DNA of 64,000 nucleotides from Ophioderma brevispina (Eukaryota > Echinodermata > Ophiuroidea > Amphilepidida > Ophiodermatidae), in contig JAMKCH010084953.1 in assembly GCA_023653785.1 (NCBI GenBank), positions 28,583 through 92,582 on the forward strand. Direction: 5' to 3'. The notes under the pieces are model-generated. The model did not search any database and had not been told where the DNA came from. It worked only from the letters and a program-made list of their open reading frames with translations. Each line of letters opens with the position of its first letter. The stretch's first letter is position 1. Below, one piece after another: positions 23,331-35,926 of this stretch. A program made the translations under genes and the position numbers.

Positions 23331-23704
23331 CAACCAGGCACTAAAATAATTATAACCTAACACTTTTGCATTAATAGCAATGATGGAGCAATATTCAAAA
23401 AGGCAAACAGCAAATCACAACAGATTTATTATCTTATAGGCCTATCCCTTTGCACCACTGGAGTTAATTTGTTAACACTTTAGACACAACATAGCCTATA
23501 GCAGTTAAATGGTTAAATATGAAAATATTGCTGTGCTGGTCCATCCGAAAGTCGGGAGAAAAACGATGTCAGAAACAATTTGAACAGATTTTGTAGACTT
23601 TTATAATCTTGTGTCTTTAATTCACTTTGTAAAGACTTATCTTTTTGCCTAACAATGTGTTACTTATTTTCTTACTTATGTTTTATTTGATTTCAACAAC
23701 ATCA
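23331..23704. other. No feature recognised
   Basis: AT-rich spacer. Confidence 0.4.
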
Positions 23705-24110
23705 TTTTCCATGACCCCTGAATGACCTTTGACCCCAAAATGACCCCTCCAAATCGTGATCACAAACCTCGTACGTTGGAGCTCTACCACCACACCTAAA
23801 TTCATATCCGTATGTTAAAGGACGGCGAAACGCATAGCCGGACAAGCCCACAAAGTTGATTTTTTTAGTAATATAGATAGATTTTGACCATATGGGGTCA
23901 AAGGTCACATAGGGCCACTAGAGGTAAAAAGGGCACATGGGTCACCATAGGTCATTCTGCGCATACCAGTAAGAGTCCTGGACCAGTGGTTCCTTTAGTT
24001 TTTCATAGCATTTTAGTTGCATAAGTGTTTTATTATATAGATTGACAAAATGGGGTCAAAGGCCATACAGAGTCATTAGAGGCCACTATGTATACTCAAT
24101 ATGAGACTTG
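23705..24110. repeat. Minisatellite unit joined to GGTCA-rich repeat
   Basis: The left part (to about 23835) matches the 127-130-bp minisatellite unit. The right part has GGGGTCAAAGGTCACATAGG and CATACCAGTAAGAGTCCTGG, matching 19600-19690. Confidence 0.6.
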
Positions 24111-24376
24111 GGTCAGTGGTTCTTTTGACTATACGTGTGAAGGTGTGAAGGAAAAATGTACACTAAACAGTTAACATTCATACTCCGGGTTCCCACGGCA
24201 ATGCCTTACAATGCTCTGTAATGCAGCAAGCAAGCTCTAACAATCGTGTATGAGTCTCTTTTACAGCAATACATTGATGCTTGCACACGTAATAAGGATA
24301 TCAGAGAGGTCATGACATACTGGTAGCAGAGAAAATTGTTGGGTCTTACGGGTTTTTAAAAAAATGTCTCTATTAA

Positions 24377-25302
24377 GGGAGCATCTACTCTCATTTTGAG
24401 GTGTTATTTTGAAAAGCAGGGTAGAAGTAGTTGAAATGTTGGAAGTATGGCTTATTAAACAAAGCATATTGACTGAGGTTTAAGAAAATTATATTTATTT
24501 GTAAATTTCAATACTCATATGCAAATGAGCTGGGGAAAAAAGTCGAATGTGTTGAATTTGGGTAAAGCAAAATTGCACATTTTGCCCCCCAAAATTAGTA
24601 CTAATAGGGTCCTTTTTACCAGTTGTCTGCTATCCAGGTAAGTTACATGGGTCAAGCTGTGCAACCTAATGCGGAGACATTTTCAATTTTTATCCGCGTG
24701 TTGCCATGGGACTCGATTTCTTGAAAAATTCAATTTTTCTTGCTGGATTTGACTTTGAAGGCTTATAAATCAAAAAGTAAAACAGATATCAAAAATCCCT
24801 CCCAATAAGTTGCAGAGCATTATAAAACCTACATTTGTGCCAATTTTGGTGGTCATACACCATTCGGAAGTGCCAAAATTTTGGGGGGAAAATTCCCAAG
24901 TTGCCGAAAATTGCAAAAAAAGATATAGGGCAATTAAGTTCTAGAAACACTTAATTTTATTAATAAAATGTATTGCAGTTTTGATTTGAATATGTCAAAT
25001 TTATTATCTACATTAATTATGCTAAATTATAAATACAAAATATCAGGAAATAATCAACATAATTAGCCAAAATTAATTTATTTTGACATTTTCTTAAATA
25101 TCACTGCTTGAAAAACAATAAGAAACATAAGAAATAGTATTTACTTGCGTGGTACAATGCACTTTGATCAACTGTAGCATCGGAACGGAATGTCCGATTT
25201 TCACCAAATAAAAAGTAAAACAGAGCTTAAAGTAGTGAGAATTCAGAAATTAAGAAAACTCAGAAATTCTTGCTCCACAAAAAAATGAGGGTAGATGCCC
25301 CC
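24377..25302. mobile_element. 926-bp TTAA-flanked TIR element
   Basis: TTAA at 24373-24376 and 25303-25306 flank ends reading GGGAGCATCTACTCTCATTT and the inverse of GGGGGCATCTACCCTCATTT. The interior is AT-rich with no frame of note. TTAA duplications point to piggyBac or Kolobok machinery acting in trans. Confidence 0.8.
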
Positions 25303-25306
25303 TTAA

Positions 25307-26990
25307 TTTTCATATGTTTCAGGCCACTTTGAGGGAATATCCTCGATCAAAAATAGTGGATTACTATTGACAAATTTCCCTGACTCTTGTTGAACGATTT
25401 TTAGGATATTCCTAGTCAAAATGTAAGGAATTTCTGGCAGATGTGTTCCAAAGATTTCCGCTTAGTATTGATATGCTTACCGCCACTTATTTCAACATTT
25501 TCCGCTTTTCAACGAAGCGGGATATTAAAAGGTAAAAGTCGAATGTTAGGCCAATCATTTAGTGGAGCACCGTCGACACAAAGTAATATCTAAAACCCGT
25601 CAAAAGTAAGGCAAGTGTGTTTGTCGTCTCAACTCACAATAGAATATAGTATCGCAGTGTAAGGGTTACTAAAAATATTCCAAAGTATGCCCACTGCTGT
25701 CGCAAGTGAATACTCTCTTTTGTTTATCATATTTATAGGATCAAATATTTATATATAGAAAACGTAATATATTAAAGGGTCTTCAACTTTCAAGGACCAC
25801 TTATAAATTCCAGAACTGCCTTTCAACAGTTCCAAGGTGCCTTAAAACGGTCAACATGGTGGAACATCGTTTAGAGGAACAACCAGGCTGAGCATGGTAT
25901 GCATTGTCGCAGCATGTCCTTCGTGTCGAAAACAGCCAACAAGAACTTAATAATGACAACCAGATAAGGTTTCTCAGCGTACACCAAAATATTTTCTCAA
26001 ACACCTCCAAAAATATAACCAATATACATAAACTAAAAATTCTAAGCTTTGCCGTCGAAACCAACAAACCCAACTTTTCATCCATCCTATACCGTAAACA
26101 CTATGTACAGTCAGTACTGAGACGAATATACATATTCGTCTCAGGTCAGTATAACTAAATGCCATAATGGAAAAAAGGCTTGCCTTCTGCAAAGGACGAT
26201 ACCACGATACCAAATTTGCTAAGGTACGGACTTGATATTTTTGCAGTTTTGCTTCACTAAAGTAGGCAAATTTGGCTCTCTCTTCGTACTTTTGCTGAAT
26301 ATTCTTTGAGACTTGGTTGCAAAATACCCCGAGTTATTAATAACTTATTTTTAATCTCAAGTAAAACAACTTCTTTTGTATCATCTCTATATAGTCGGGC
26401 GACCTTCATCCAGGGTTTATTTACACTAAATCTACTCAAGTCAAATGAACTCGCACTTGTGTTTGACCTCAGGCCCTGGTAAGCCCTTGGTAGATATGGT
26501 AACATAATCACCATTTCATTTTCGCCCGAAGAACCCCACCAGAACTGGTTAATAGGTGCACACATAAACCAATAGCATTCAGTAAGAAAGACGACAAGCG
26601 CGGCATCAAATGATGTCCAAAACTTGACAAAAAGATACAAAAGTTACCCAAACTGACTCCCGTCACTGAAATTTAAAAAATCAAGCCCAACACGAGATTC
26701 CCCCAGTGTCTGACTCCTACTAGGCAGCTTTTTGTCAGAAATGCAAATAAAACGCCCGACTAGTAGAGAAAATAAGAGCCGACATATTAAAACACGCCGC
26801 TCTCGATCGCAATAACCATCAATTCAATGAATCGATGGGTTAAAAATCCATTACATACCAGACAGACCCGTACCTGGTCAAAATACGAACTATACTATTT
26901 CATAGTATCATGGAATATGACACCACTGACAAGAACCTTGCAGAAATTGTTGTTGAGAGTATTTCTCTAGATATGTGCAAAGTTTGCACT
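25307..26990. other. No gene recognised
   Basis: Overlapping frames on both strands at 25801-26640 (to 127 codons) show no domain; none has codon use or splice context to single it out. A 13-bp perfect hairpin lies at 26117-26144. Confidence 0.4.
26117..26144. repeat. Perfect 13-bp inverted repeat
   Basis: CTGAGACGAATAT, a 2-base spacer, then ATATTCGTCTCAG. Confidence 0.9.
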
Positions 26991-27110
26991 GCAAACATGT
27001 TACTCGAGAGTCAATTTTCATATATACATAAGCTTTAATCTTCCGAAACAAGCCGGGTTTAGCGCAGCAAATTACACTAGTTTTGGATGAAATTTAACCG
27101 GATAAGGAAG
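26990..27110 (+). repeat. R2-family fragment
   Basis: ATGTTACTCGAGAGT, AAGCTTTAATCTTCC, AGCCGGGTTTAGCGCAGCAA and GATGAAATTTAACCGGATA match the 16200-16330 unit. Confidence 0.7.
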
Positions 27111-27294
27111 GAGCTAGGAATGGAAGCAAAAACAGCAAAGTCACCACCACCATGTGTCAGGAGTATACACAACATTGTGTACTTTTGTCACAAATAGGCC
27201 TAATTGGTAATATTTGAACATACAAAAACACACACATAAGCACACACGCAAGAATATGCACATAACATAAACGTTTCCATTGTTGTAATTTAAA

Positions 27295-27807
27295 GCGGCA
27301 CTGGCACATTTCCAAAAAATATGAAATTTCTTCAATTTGCTCTCAAATGATAGTCTAGGCCACTGGATGAATAGAGATACATTTTACACATAAAAATATC
27401 ATACTCAAAATAGATAAGGACGTTAATAAGAGGTTAAAGACATCCATGTAATTTATAGGCTAACTTTGAAGATTTCCATAACTTTAATCAACAAATGTGT
27501 ATATTACATGAATATCATAGACTCGTACTCACTGATCACAGACTGGTCAAACAGGGTGCATGCCATGGGAATTAAAACATGCATACGGTGTGCATTTTCT
27601 TGTGTTAAACGCCATTTCTGTCGTCTGCTGAATTAATGTCGCCGGCGATATTAATTAGAAAATTGTTCTGTTTACCCATAAGGATGCTGATTTCGTCTTA
27701 ATCATTTCAGGTGAGGGTTAATATATATAAAACCTTTACAACCATGCAAAAATATCGATTTTGATAAATCTTGAGGGCGCACTATTTTTCAAATGTGCCA
27801 GTGTCTC
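27295..27807. mobile_element. Probable MITE with short inverted ends
   Basis: CACTGGCACATTT at 27299-27311 is inverted as AAATGTGCCAGTG at 27791-27803, with A/T-rich partners extending inward (CCAAAAAATA and TATTTTTC). Exact ends and target duplication are unclear. Confidence 0.5.
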
Positions 27808-27834
27808 TTGAATATCAAGCGACAGGATTCAAAG

Positions 27835-27965
27835 AATATCGTGGAAAATATACTAAAAATGGAAAGTCTCCATGGAGAGAATGCAAAAATGGCAAAATTT
27901 CCATGGAAAGTATTCAGAAATTGCAAAGTGAGAATGTCAAATTGTCACATCAAAGAGTATGAACG
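27835..27965 (+). repeat. Dispersed repeat (family R4)
   Basis: CATGGAGAGAATGCAAAAAT then TTTCCATGGAAAGTATTCAG and AATTGCAAAGTGA. Copies at 34076-34200 and 36990-37115. Confidence 0.65.
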
Positions 27966-28159
27966 AATTATAAACTCTTATATACCCAAACCATCTACCC
28001 AGGACCAACAAGTATACATCTGAAAAATTATCTATCATCCATGAAAGGAATGCCGCACTTACTGTTGCAATCAATCGTAATTTTAGTGTTAATATTATGT
28101 CTCAGATTCATTTAATTAACAAGTATTTTTGTACAATACAGAGTTCTCTTAGTACAAAT

Positions 28160-28384
28160 CAGTGGCGTCGCCAGTGGGGGTGGAGGGGAGGGGGGAAGAG
28201 GCCCCCTCGGAAAAATCTTTTTGAACGGGGAAATCGGGAATGTAAAAGTGACGGTATTCGTGTTAAATAAGCCTGTTTGACTCTCTGCCTGTGACAGGGT
28301 TGATTTTGCATTGCATGTTTGTGATCGGGATATTTGCACCTATCGGGAAATTGCCCCTCAGAAACAGGGCTGGCTACGAACCTG
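28160..28384. mobile_element. hAT-type MITE
   Basis: Left end CAGTGGCGTCGCCAG; right end CTGGCTACGAACCTG, its imperfect inverse. Flanks GTACAAAT (28152-28159) and GTACAAAA (28385-28392) agree at 7 of 8 bases. An 8-bp duplication with CAG...CTG ends is the hAT pattern. A G-rich run follows the left end, as in the copy at 44885. Confidence 0.7.
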
Positions 28385-28461
28385 GTACAAAATAGCTCCA
28401 ATGGAGATAGATAGTTTTGTACTCCAAGAGTCATATGGTATTTTGATTTATGGTTATAACA

Positions 28462-28466
<5 letters not shown>

Positions 28467-28498
<32 letters not shown>
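28467..28498 (+). repeat. Poly-A run
   Basis: Thirty-two A residues, directly before the start of an R3 MITE (GCACAACGAGAGATTTC). Confidence 0.9.
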
Positions 28499-28499
<1 letters not shown>

Positions 28500-29549
28500 C
28501 ACAACGAGAGATTTCACAAATCAGGTGTCCCGAAAAACAAATATCAAAAGCGAGAATGTTTTGCCCTGATCAAAAAGCTTTATCACTTAATATCCCCATA
28601 TTAGGTTGATTTTTTGATAATTTCTAATAATGCTGGCATATTTTTGTTGTTAAAATGTGGTTAAGCAGGTGTTCAGGATATTTGAGGGTGCTTGAATTCA
28701 AAAAATGGCTGTTGAACAGGTGGAGCCCTTGCCGCGTTTTCACCTTCAAAATTCGGGAAAAAAAAACAAAATGTGGCCGCCGTTTTTAAACACAATGTGT
28801 TGCTCCAAAAACGGTGGGTTTTTGGGTTTTTTTTAAAGCAACATGAAGGTTAGAAACGTGGTAGGCATACCCATATTTATGACACCTGAGGATTCCTATT
28901 GGACTACTACCAAAAATTGTTGTACCTAGCTTGGCTTTGCGCATTTGAAATTCAAGATTGGCCTGCCATATAAGATATTATAGTAGTAGGATCAGCTATC
29001 AAACGACTTTCTGCTATAGACTAAAGAAAGAGCAATATGCCCATGTTGTACAATGAGGATCCGTATGGCTACTTACAAAACGTTACCTAGCTTGGCGTGC
29101 TGCCATTGGAAATGCAAGATGGCCGCCATATCAGCTTTACTAGCTTAGGATCAGCTATCAAACCGCCTTTCCATGCTATAGACAAAAAGACATGCAGAGC
29201 AATACGGGCATGTTGTTACACTGAAGAATCCATATTGGCTACTACATTATACTAGCTTGGGCTTGCTGCCATTGGAAATCAAGATGGCCGACATATTATT
29301 AGTGTTAGCTATCCAACGCCTTTAATGTTATAGACAAAGATATGCAGCCTCGGAGCAATACGCATGTTGTTGACAATTGACGGATTCTATATTGACTACT
29401 ACAAAACTTGACATTAGCTTGGGTTTGCTGCCATTTCGAAATTAAGGATGGCCGCCATCACTATTAGGATTAGCTATCAATGCCCATGTTATAGACAACG
29501 ACCATGCATATAGTATAATACGCATGTTTGTGACACTGAAGATTCCATA

Positions 29550-30700
29550 CTGGTGCCTGAGATACAGTCGATTGTCAGACTTTCATTGCCTTTCATGCAC
29601 CGGAGCAGAGAACGAGATAGCAGAAAAACTACAACTCGGAATGTTCAACGACCGAGTAGAGTGGACGTTAAATGCAGAGATATTCAGAGAAATTGCAAGA
29701 AAATTAAATTTCAACGACAATTTAGATCGTCGATCAGGTTTATTTTTTTTTTGGTTTAAGTCCAAAAGTGCCACCGTTATGCAATCTGGAAACTTAGACC
29801 CTGGAAGCATTCGAATGCGATTATTAATGACGTGAGCAAGAGAACGAGGGTGGGCACTTCCCCCCTTTTGTCCGCAAGCGTGCTTCAGGTTTTGAAAAAA
29901 ATTAAAGCGAGGACAGGGGAGACAGGGCCAAGCTGCTATTCCATTTTGAGTTCAAACTTGTAGCACAACCACATTCCACCAGTGGGGAAAGGACAAGGTA
30001 ATGACACACCCTCACAATAGGCCAGCCAGATCCACTAATGTCAACATTACACTTAGCGGCGGGTGGACCCTCTCAGGCATAGGATAATGTCAACAGCTTC
30101 TCTTTCGGAAAACCAGGTTTGCCGAATTATGCTCCACGTGGGAACCTTTTACACTAAGTAGCAATTCAACCAGGAAGGCTGATTTTTGTGTTGGCTGCTG
30201 TTCTAAAAGTGTCTATTAATCCCATTTTGATAGTAATTATATAAAAGCAATACTGGAGTTTACTGGTGGGACATTGAGAAAGAGGGGGCCTATTGACTGA
30301 ACCTTAATGTGTATAGTCAGCTATTCACATATCATGAGGACCAGATAGAGGGAGGAAAACAAGTTGGAGCAAAATCTACATTGATTGAAGCGTGTACTCG
30401 CAACCTAGAGATTCCTCGAACATGGAAAGTGGAACCAGTGCTGAAAATTTCCGTGACTTGCCGCCTTGGGAAGAGATCTTTCTCAAAGATGTTGGCATGG
30501 AAGTTTAGCCTTGATATTTAGCCCTTGCCACATCAGGGAGAAGTCATCTTTGACCTACCATTGATTTAAAGTAGTGGAGTTTCAAAGAGTGTTCTAATGT
30601 TAATTCTTTCTCGCTTGCAGAGAAACTCTGAGTAGACCTGGTTATCCAGTTAAGAGTGTGTTGTTGTATGAGACAGCTCGTTTATGGTTTGCTCCTTGAG
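29550..30700 (+). pseudogene. Degraded DIRS-like retroelement (RNase H end and tyrosine recombinase region)
   Basis: The frame at 29524-29835 reads GAENEIAEKLQLGMFNDRVE and WTLNAEIFREIARKLNF. This fits the DIRS-group pattern at the end of RNase H, in which a proline-glycine-rich NEIAD.LSR is followed by N/DR.EW.L....F..I and then a D.LFASR motif; here NLDRRSG sits in that place after a shift. Further on, shifted frames show LSGGWTLSGI and, near 30600-30660, SRPGYPVKSVLLYE, which resembles the recombinase core of DIRS elements. Stops and frame changes are frequent, so it is dead. DIRS elements use a tyrosine recombinase instead of an integrase. Confidence 0.5.
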
Positions 30701-32759
30701 CGGGGCATTGCAAACTAGTGCTTGACCCCTGGATTTATAAAAATACTACTTAAAAAGTTACTGGTTTACAATTGATTTTGTGATTTAGTGTTGTTGTTTT
30801 ATAGTGTGTAATGTGGAGTTCTTGGTATTGGGGTAGTGTTTGGGTTTTGCGATGTGATCGCTAGTTGCGTGTTGTTGCGTTCGTTGTTCTGGTTTTAGGA
30901 TGGTGAAGAGTTGGTGGCGAAGTGGTGGTTGTTCTTGGGAATTCGATGAGATAGTGAACATGTTGACATGTGTTATATCTGATCGCAGTAGGCGCAGCTA
31001 TAGAAGTGAGCGATGATTTGTCTGGCAGTTTTAGCTTTGATTCCAGTCTGTTGATAGCGATTTGAGTTCGTCCTGGTAATTTATTGAGTGCGTTGGTTGC
31101 TTGCAGTGTTTTGAGGGAAAAAGTCTCCAAAGTACTGATTTTGAGTTAGAGATGAATACCTTTCAAATATATCGGCCCATGCATTTATCAACTTCAGCAA
31201 ATTGTGCAGATGTTTGCCTTTTCACAAAGCTTTAGAACAAGAAAAGCCACAACAGTTCTAAATAATTTGTGGTATTGACATTCCTCATAGAACCACATCT
31301 CTTGTCTGTTGATGGAGGACAGTGAGCTACCCGACCTTGGAGAAAGCCATCTGACATGATTGTTAGTTATGGATGAGGGGGGTTGCGAAGGGCTCACCCT
31401 CTCGCTGTCATCAATGCGACCCGGTTGATTCCATGCGGGAGCCACTAGTGTCATACAGGAATTTGGGTGCGGCCAGAGTTTGTCATCGGCATGTTTTCTC
31501 TGAGAACTTCGGTTTCCTGCATTTAATCGGACTTCTTTCCATAAAGCCTTCCTTGGCGTTTTGGATTTACTTGTTGTGGTGTAGCAGCCTAAGGTTACTC
31601 ACAGTGCACCCTGAGCACTTTGGTGGAGTTGTCGTGCGTTATAAGAACCCGAGGGAAGGGGCATCACATCTGAAAGGAGAATGGAGTAAGGCTGGCGCTT
31701 CCAAACACAGGGGCATCGGGGTTTTGGGTGAGAGACAGCCAATTGCCCCAAAATAGGGGGGTTTCAGATGAAAATTTGCAACTTTTTCCCAAAATGGGGG
31801 TCGTTGGGTGACATTTTAAAAAAAGTAAAATTTTCAAAAAATATGGGGTCTGCGTATTCCCATTCATTTGTGTAAAAGCATTTTCCCACCAGTTTTTCAA
31901 TTCTTGAAGGATCTCATTGTGACAGCTGTAGACCCCAAAAAAACATCTCTCTCTCTTCCCCCCCGATGAATAAGATCGCTTTGCAGCGCTTCTGAATATA
32001 TCGGGCTAGAAGAAGTCTTACGCCATTACTTCCATTGTTTCTATCACACGCGCCAATATTGGTTTTGATTGCTGTTTACTGTTCTTCTGGAAGGGTGAAA
32101 GTCATTCAAAATGAAGGATTTAGTTGTCTGAATGGTGTAGCAGACTCTTAACATAGGGTCTTCAACCGATATGGTCATATAATCTTCTGATTGCACCAAC
32201 ATTTTACCAATTGAATGGATTCCAATTTGAAATTGCTCTGGGTCTGTTTGAAGAGGATTCCGAAAATTCAGACTGAAGAACCGTGTTAAAGTTATAATTC
32301 CGCCGGTAGCCGGTGGCTCCATAGATGACAACGGATAAAGCGTGAAACTAATGTGGCGTGCAGAGTAACGAATCAGTGAGTGCCCCCTATTCTGACCGTT
32401 GTAGGCGGACTATGAGTTCGGGCGGCGGAATAGAATTCATTACTTCGAAACCTGTGTTACCCCCTCCCCCTCGATTTGATAAGCAGTTATATAGTTTGCA
32501 AGACACGTAAATTGGATGTTAATGACTCCCATGAAGGAAGACAAAACCTGTGTACAGCCCTGTGTCCATTTCATGTAGTTATGGGCGGAACCCATGTGTT
32601 GCGAACAAAGAACTTCTCCGTCCCCTATTGCTTCATTGCTATGTGAAACCAGAGGGTGAAGGCCTGCCCATATGGTTGCCCCATGGGGCTGACCACCCCT
32701 GGTTGGGACCCGTTCGAGACACACTTAAATAAAGGGTTTCTGAGTCATCTGTCGAAACA
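30701..32759. other. Interior of the foldback element; no gene recognised
   Basis: G/T-rich stretch at 30770-31000, then frames such as 31373-31756 (127 codons, plus strand) without a domain I can name. From 31740 to 31870 there are short repeats of AAAATGGGGG type. Confidence 0.35.
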
Positions 32760-33700
32760 TGAAAGGCGATGGATAGGGGATCCTAACAATATGGCGGCCA
32801 TCTTTAATTAAAAATGGCAGTAAACAAAGGCTAGGATGCAGTAGCCAGTAAGGAATCCTCAGTGTCATAAAACATCAAAACATGGGTATTGCTCTGCATG
32901 TTTCTGTCCATAACATGGAAAGACCACTGGATATTTTGTCCTAATAAAAAAATTGAAGCCATCTTGAATGTCCAAAATGGCAGCAAACCCAGCTGGAACA
33001 AGTTTTGTAGTAGCCAAAAAGGGAAACCTCAGATGTCACAACCATGGGTTATTGCTGTGCGTGTGTCTGTCTCTAGGCCCTAACACGAAAGGCGCTGGAT
33101 TGGTAGTTGATCCTACTAATTGGCGGCCATCTTGAAAGTCAAGATGGCCAGCAACCCACGCTAGGTACAAGTTTTGTAGTAGCAAAAAAAGAATCCTCAG
33201 TGTCATATACATGGTTATTGCCACCACTTGTAGCTTTCTATGTTGCCTTAAACCCAAGTTTTAGTACAAATTGTGTTGAAATGGCGGCCATTTTGTTTTT
33301 TCGAATTTTGAAGGTGAAAACAGCAACGGCGCACCTGTTAACAGCCATTTTCAGATTCAGCACCCTCGAAATACCCTAAAACAGTTGCTTAACCACTTTT
33401 AACATAGAATGCCTCCAGCACTTTAATGGAGCACAAATATTCAATTTTTGACCTGTCTATCTGAAAGGATTAAGCTGAGAAATATTGCTTTGCAAAATTG
33501 TGAAATATCTATTTTTGTATTGGAGCAAATACGAAATTCAGCCTATATTTTATATTGAAATGTAAGCAAATAAAAATCACCTTTTGTTTTAATTTTAAAG
33601 ACATTTCTGTAGCTAAATACATGGTAAAAAGTCTGATCTATATAAAATCACTACATATGACACATATGGATGCCTCAAAATCTCTCGGTTACACCTTTAA

Positions 33701-35285
33701 CTTATAAGAAAATCTGATTATAAAAGCCTTCATAGGTTAAAAATCTCTTTAAGGAGATACTCAAGTTCTTTTGAAATGTCGAATTGTGACAAGTGGGGTA
33801 TTTACTAGGTTCTGATTTTTTTGTTTGTATTTCAGTTTCAACATCCATTATCAATATTTACTTCTAAAAACTAGTGTTATTGGGTCCAACACACAATTCC
33901 CAATGCGATACGAATATACTCAATATATACAATACTACATTCTACGCTCCTCACAAGTCTGCGCTTTGAACGTAATTAGTGTTATATTATTTTCCCCGTT
34001 ATTGTCACATATAGTGAACCGATTTGACAAACAATTTTTCTAAGCGACTAGGATTGAAGACTACCATGGACACCGGGCGCGGAAATATACAAAATGTTGA
34101 AAGTCTGGATCCATGGAGAGAATGCAAAAATGGCAAAGTTTCCATGGAAAGTATTCAAAAATTGCAAATTAACTATAACATGTCAATAATTTCTAAGACA
34201 AACCAGTGACCTTAAATTTTTGTTAAGTTGTTACAGCGTATAAGCCATAGGCCTAATTGACATCATTGTGTAGCAATATAATCTTTGACAGGAATGCCGC
34301 GCGCTTAAAATAGGCGCATTCATTTCTAATTCCATAATTAGGTTTAAGGCTCTGATCCATTTAAAATTGATTTTTCTTTCCAATGTAATACTACAGAATT
34401 CTTAAATGGAAATCACTTTTTTGTTGATTAGTTGTTAGAGCCTAATAAGCGGCGAAAATTAAGATGCAAGTTTCAAGTGTTTGGACTGCTCGGCCTCTTA
34501 GTGGTGCATAAATTATTTTTTAACATTTCCTTGAAAGAAATACGCACTTGCAATAGTTGCATTCATTCTTAATTGTTCTTTAATTTTGGTGTTAAGTAAT
34601 GTATCTGATCATGTTAAGCAACGATATTTTTTTGGGGGGTAGTATATAATGCCATAGAATTCTTATAAATTAAAATTAAATCACTTTCTTTCATTGCCAT
34701 TATTATTCCAAATGTTTTCTTATTTAGAAATACCATACAAAAGATAAAGTCCATAGTAAAATATTTTATAAAGTTATTTCCAAAATAGCAAATATGAGCT
34801 GAAGATGCCATAAGAAATGCTAGCGTGCTGATATAGATAGGGAATAGGCACCCTTTATGTATACCTACATCTTAAAAGTAAACAACCAAAAAGATGCATT
34901 ACATCAGTTTTTAAAAAACAAACCAACAAAAAAAAAATTATGAAGTATATAGAGTGTTTTTTCAAAAAAAAAAAAAAAACACATAAATCAACCTATGGAA
35001 TACACATGATTAATATGAAAACCCCAAAAATCAATACAAAATGTAAGCTGTGTAAAAAAAGTAATGAAATATGAATATTAATTTGAATCAAAACAGGGAA
35101 AAAATAAGGAAACAAAATTTATATTGCCAGTATAAAAAATAATACAAATATAGAATACAGGAAATATATAAATAAGAATAAAACTATTTACCGTTTTGGG
35201 CCTCATTAAAAAAAAAAGAAAGTACAACAATGAAAAAAAATGGGTTATTGTCCGTCCTATCCGAAAACTGGTGGCCACAAAAAAA
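33701..35285. other. No gene recognised; contains an R4 copy at 34076-34200
   Basis: AT-rich with poly-A runs near 34965-34980. R4 match: CATGGAGAGAATGCAAAAAT and TTTCCATGGAAAGTATTCA. Confidence 0.45.
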
Positions 35286-35926
35286 ACTACGATAGACAAA
35301 AACAATGCGAACTCATCATCCCTACCCAACACCCTGCAACACCTCCACCCTCCCCAACATCCACCAAACCCCACCCCTCCCCAACACCCCACAACACAAT
35401 ACCCCACCTCATCCTCCCCCCAAAAACACGCCCCACCCATCCCCAACACTCTCCTTCACCACCCCCCACCCCCCCAAAAACACCCCACCCCTCCCTTAAC
35501 ACCCTCAACATTAAAAACACCCCAATTCCCCTCCCCAATACCTTAACAACCGCCGCCATTCCCCTCCCCCCAACACCCCGCAACATCCTTATCCTCCCCA
35601 ACACCCGCACACACTCCCACCCCCCCCCTTCTCCCATCACCCCGCTACACTCCACCCCCCCCCAGCCCCCGCTACAGACTCCCACCCCCTCCCCAGCACC
35701 CGCTACACTCCCACCCCCTCCCCAACACAGCAACACCCCACCTCCCCAACACTTGCACACAACACCCCATCCCCCAACAACCCTTGCAACACAACACCCG
35801 CAACACCCTTCCCCACCCACCCCCTCCCCAACACCCCGTAATACCCACCCCCTCCCCGATACTGTCTGCACCCCCCACCCTCCTCCAACCCCCCACCCCC
35901 TCCCCACACCCCACACACCTTTCCCC
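35286..35926 (+). repeat. C-rich minisatellite
   Basis: About 640 bp of degenerate units such as CACCCCCTCCCCAACACCCC. The plus strand has almost no G. Frames up to 251 codons here (35240-35995 plus, 35287-35916 minus) are Pro/Thr/His- or Gly/Val/Trp-rich low complexity and not genes. The minus strand has many runs of four or more G and could form G-quadruplexes. Confidence 0.9.

Larger units (their letters stand above)
28601..33457. mobile_element. 4.86-kb foldback-like element with tandem-repeat arms
   Basis: The left arm (about 28601-29530) and right arm (about 32760-33457) are diverged reverse complements. Shared outer blocks include TGTGGTTAAGCA, GGGTGCTTGA, TTTTCACCTTCAAAATTCG and ATGGCCGCCAT. 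Each arm holds degenerate tandem units of about 160 bp carrying AGGATTCCTATTGG, CTAGCTTGGGTTTGCTGCCA, AAATTCAAGATGGCCGCCAT and TATAGACAAAGA.ATGCAGAGCAATA-like blocks; the left arm has about four. Flanking TA (28599-28600 and 33458-33459) may be the target duplication. The interior of about 3.2 kb holds a DIRS-like remnant and non-coding DNA. Confidence 0.6.
28499..33697. mobile_element. R3 MITE split by a large insertion
   Basis: The left third (28499-28600) has the R3 start and GGTGTCCC...TTTTGCCCTGAT. The rest (33458-33697) resumes at TATCTGAAAGGATTAAGCTG and ends AATCTCTCGGTTACACC followed by a TTTAA. The uninterrupted copy at 37745-38112 shows that the two parts were once joined. The insert is the element at 28601-33457. 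Confidence 0.65.

Noticed and set aside
25801..26640. Group of overlapping frames on both strands
   Set aside because: No domain, no splice evidence and contradictory strands.
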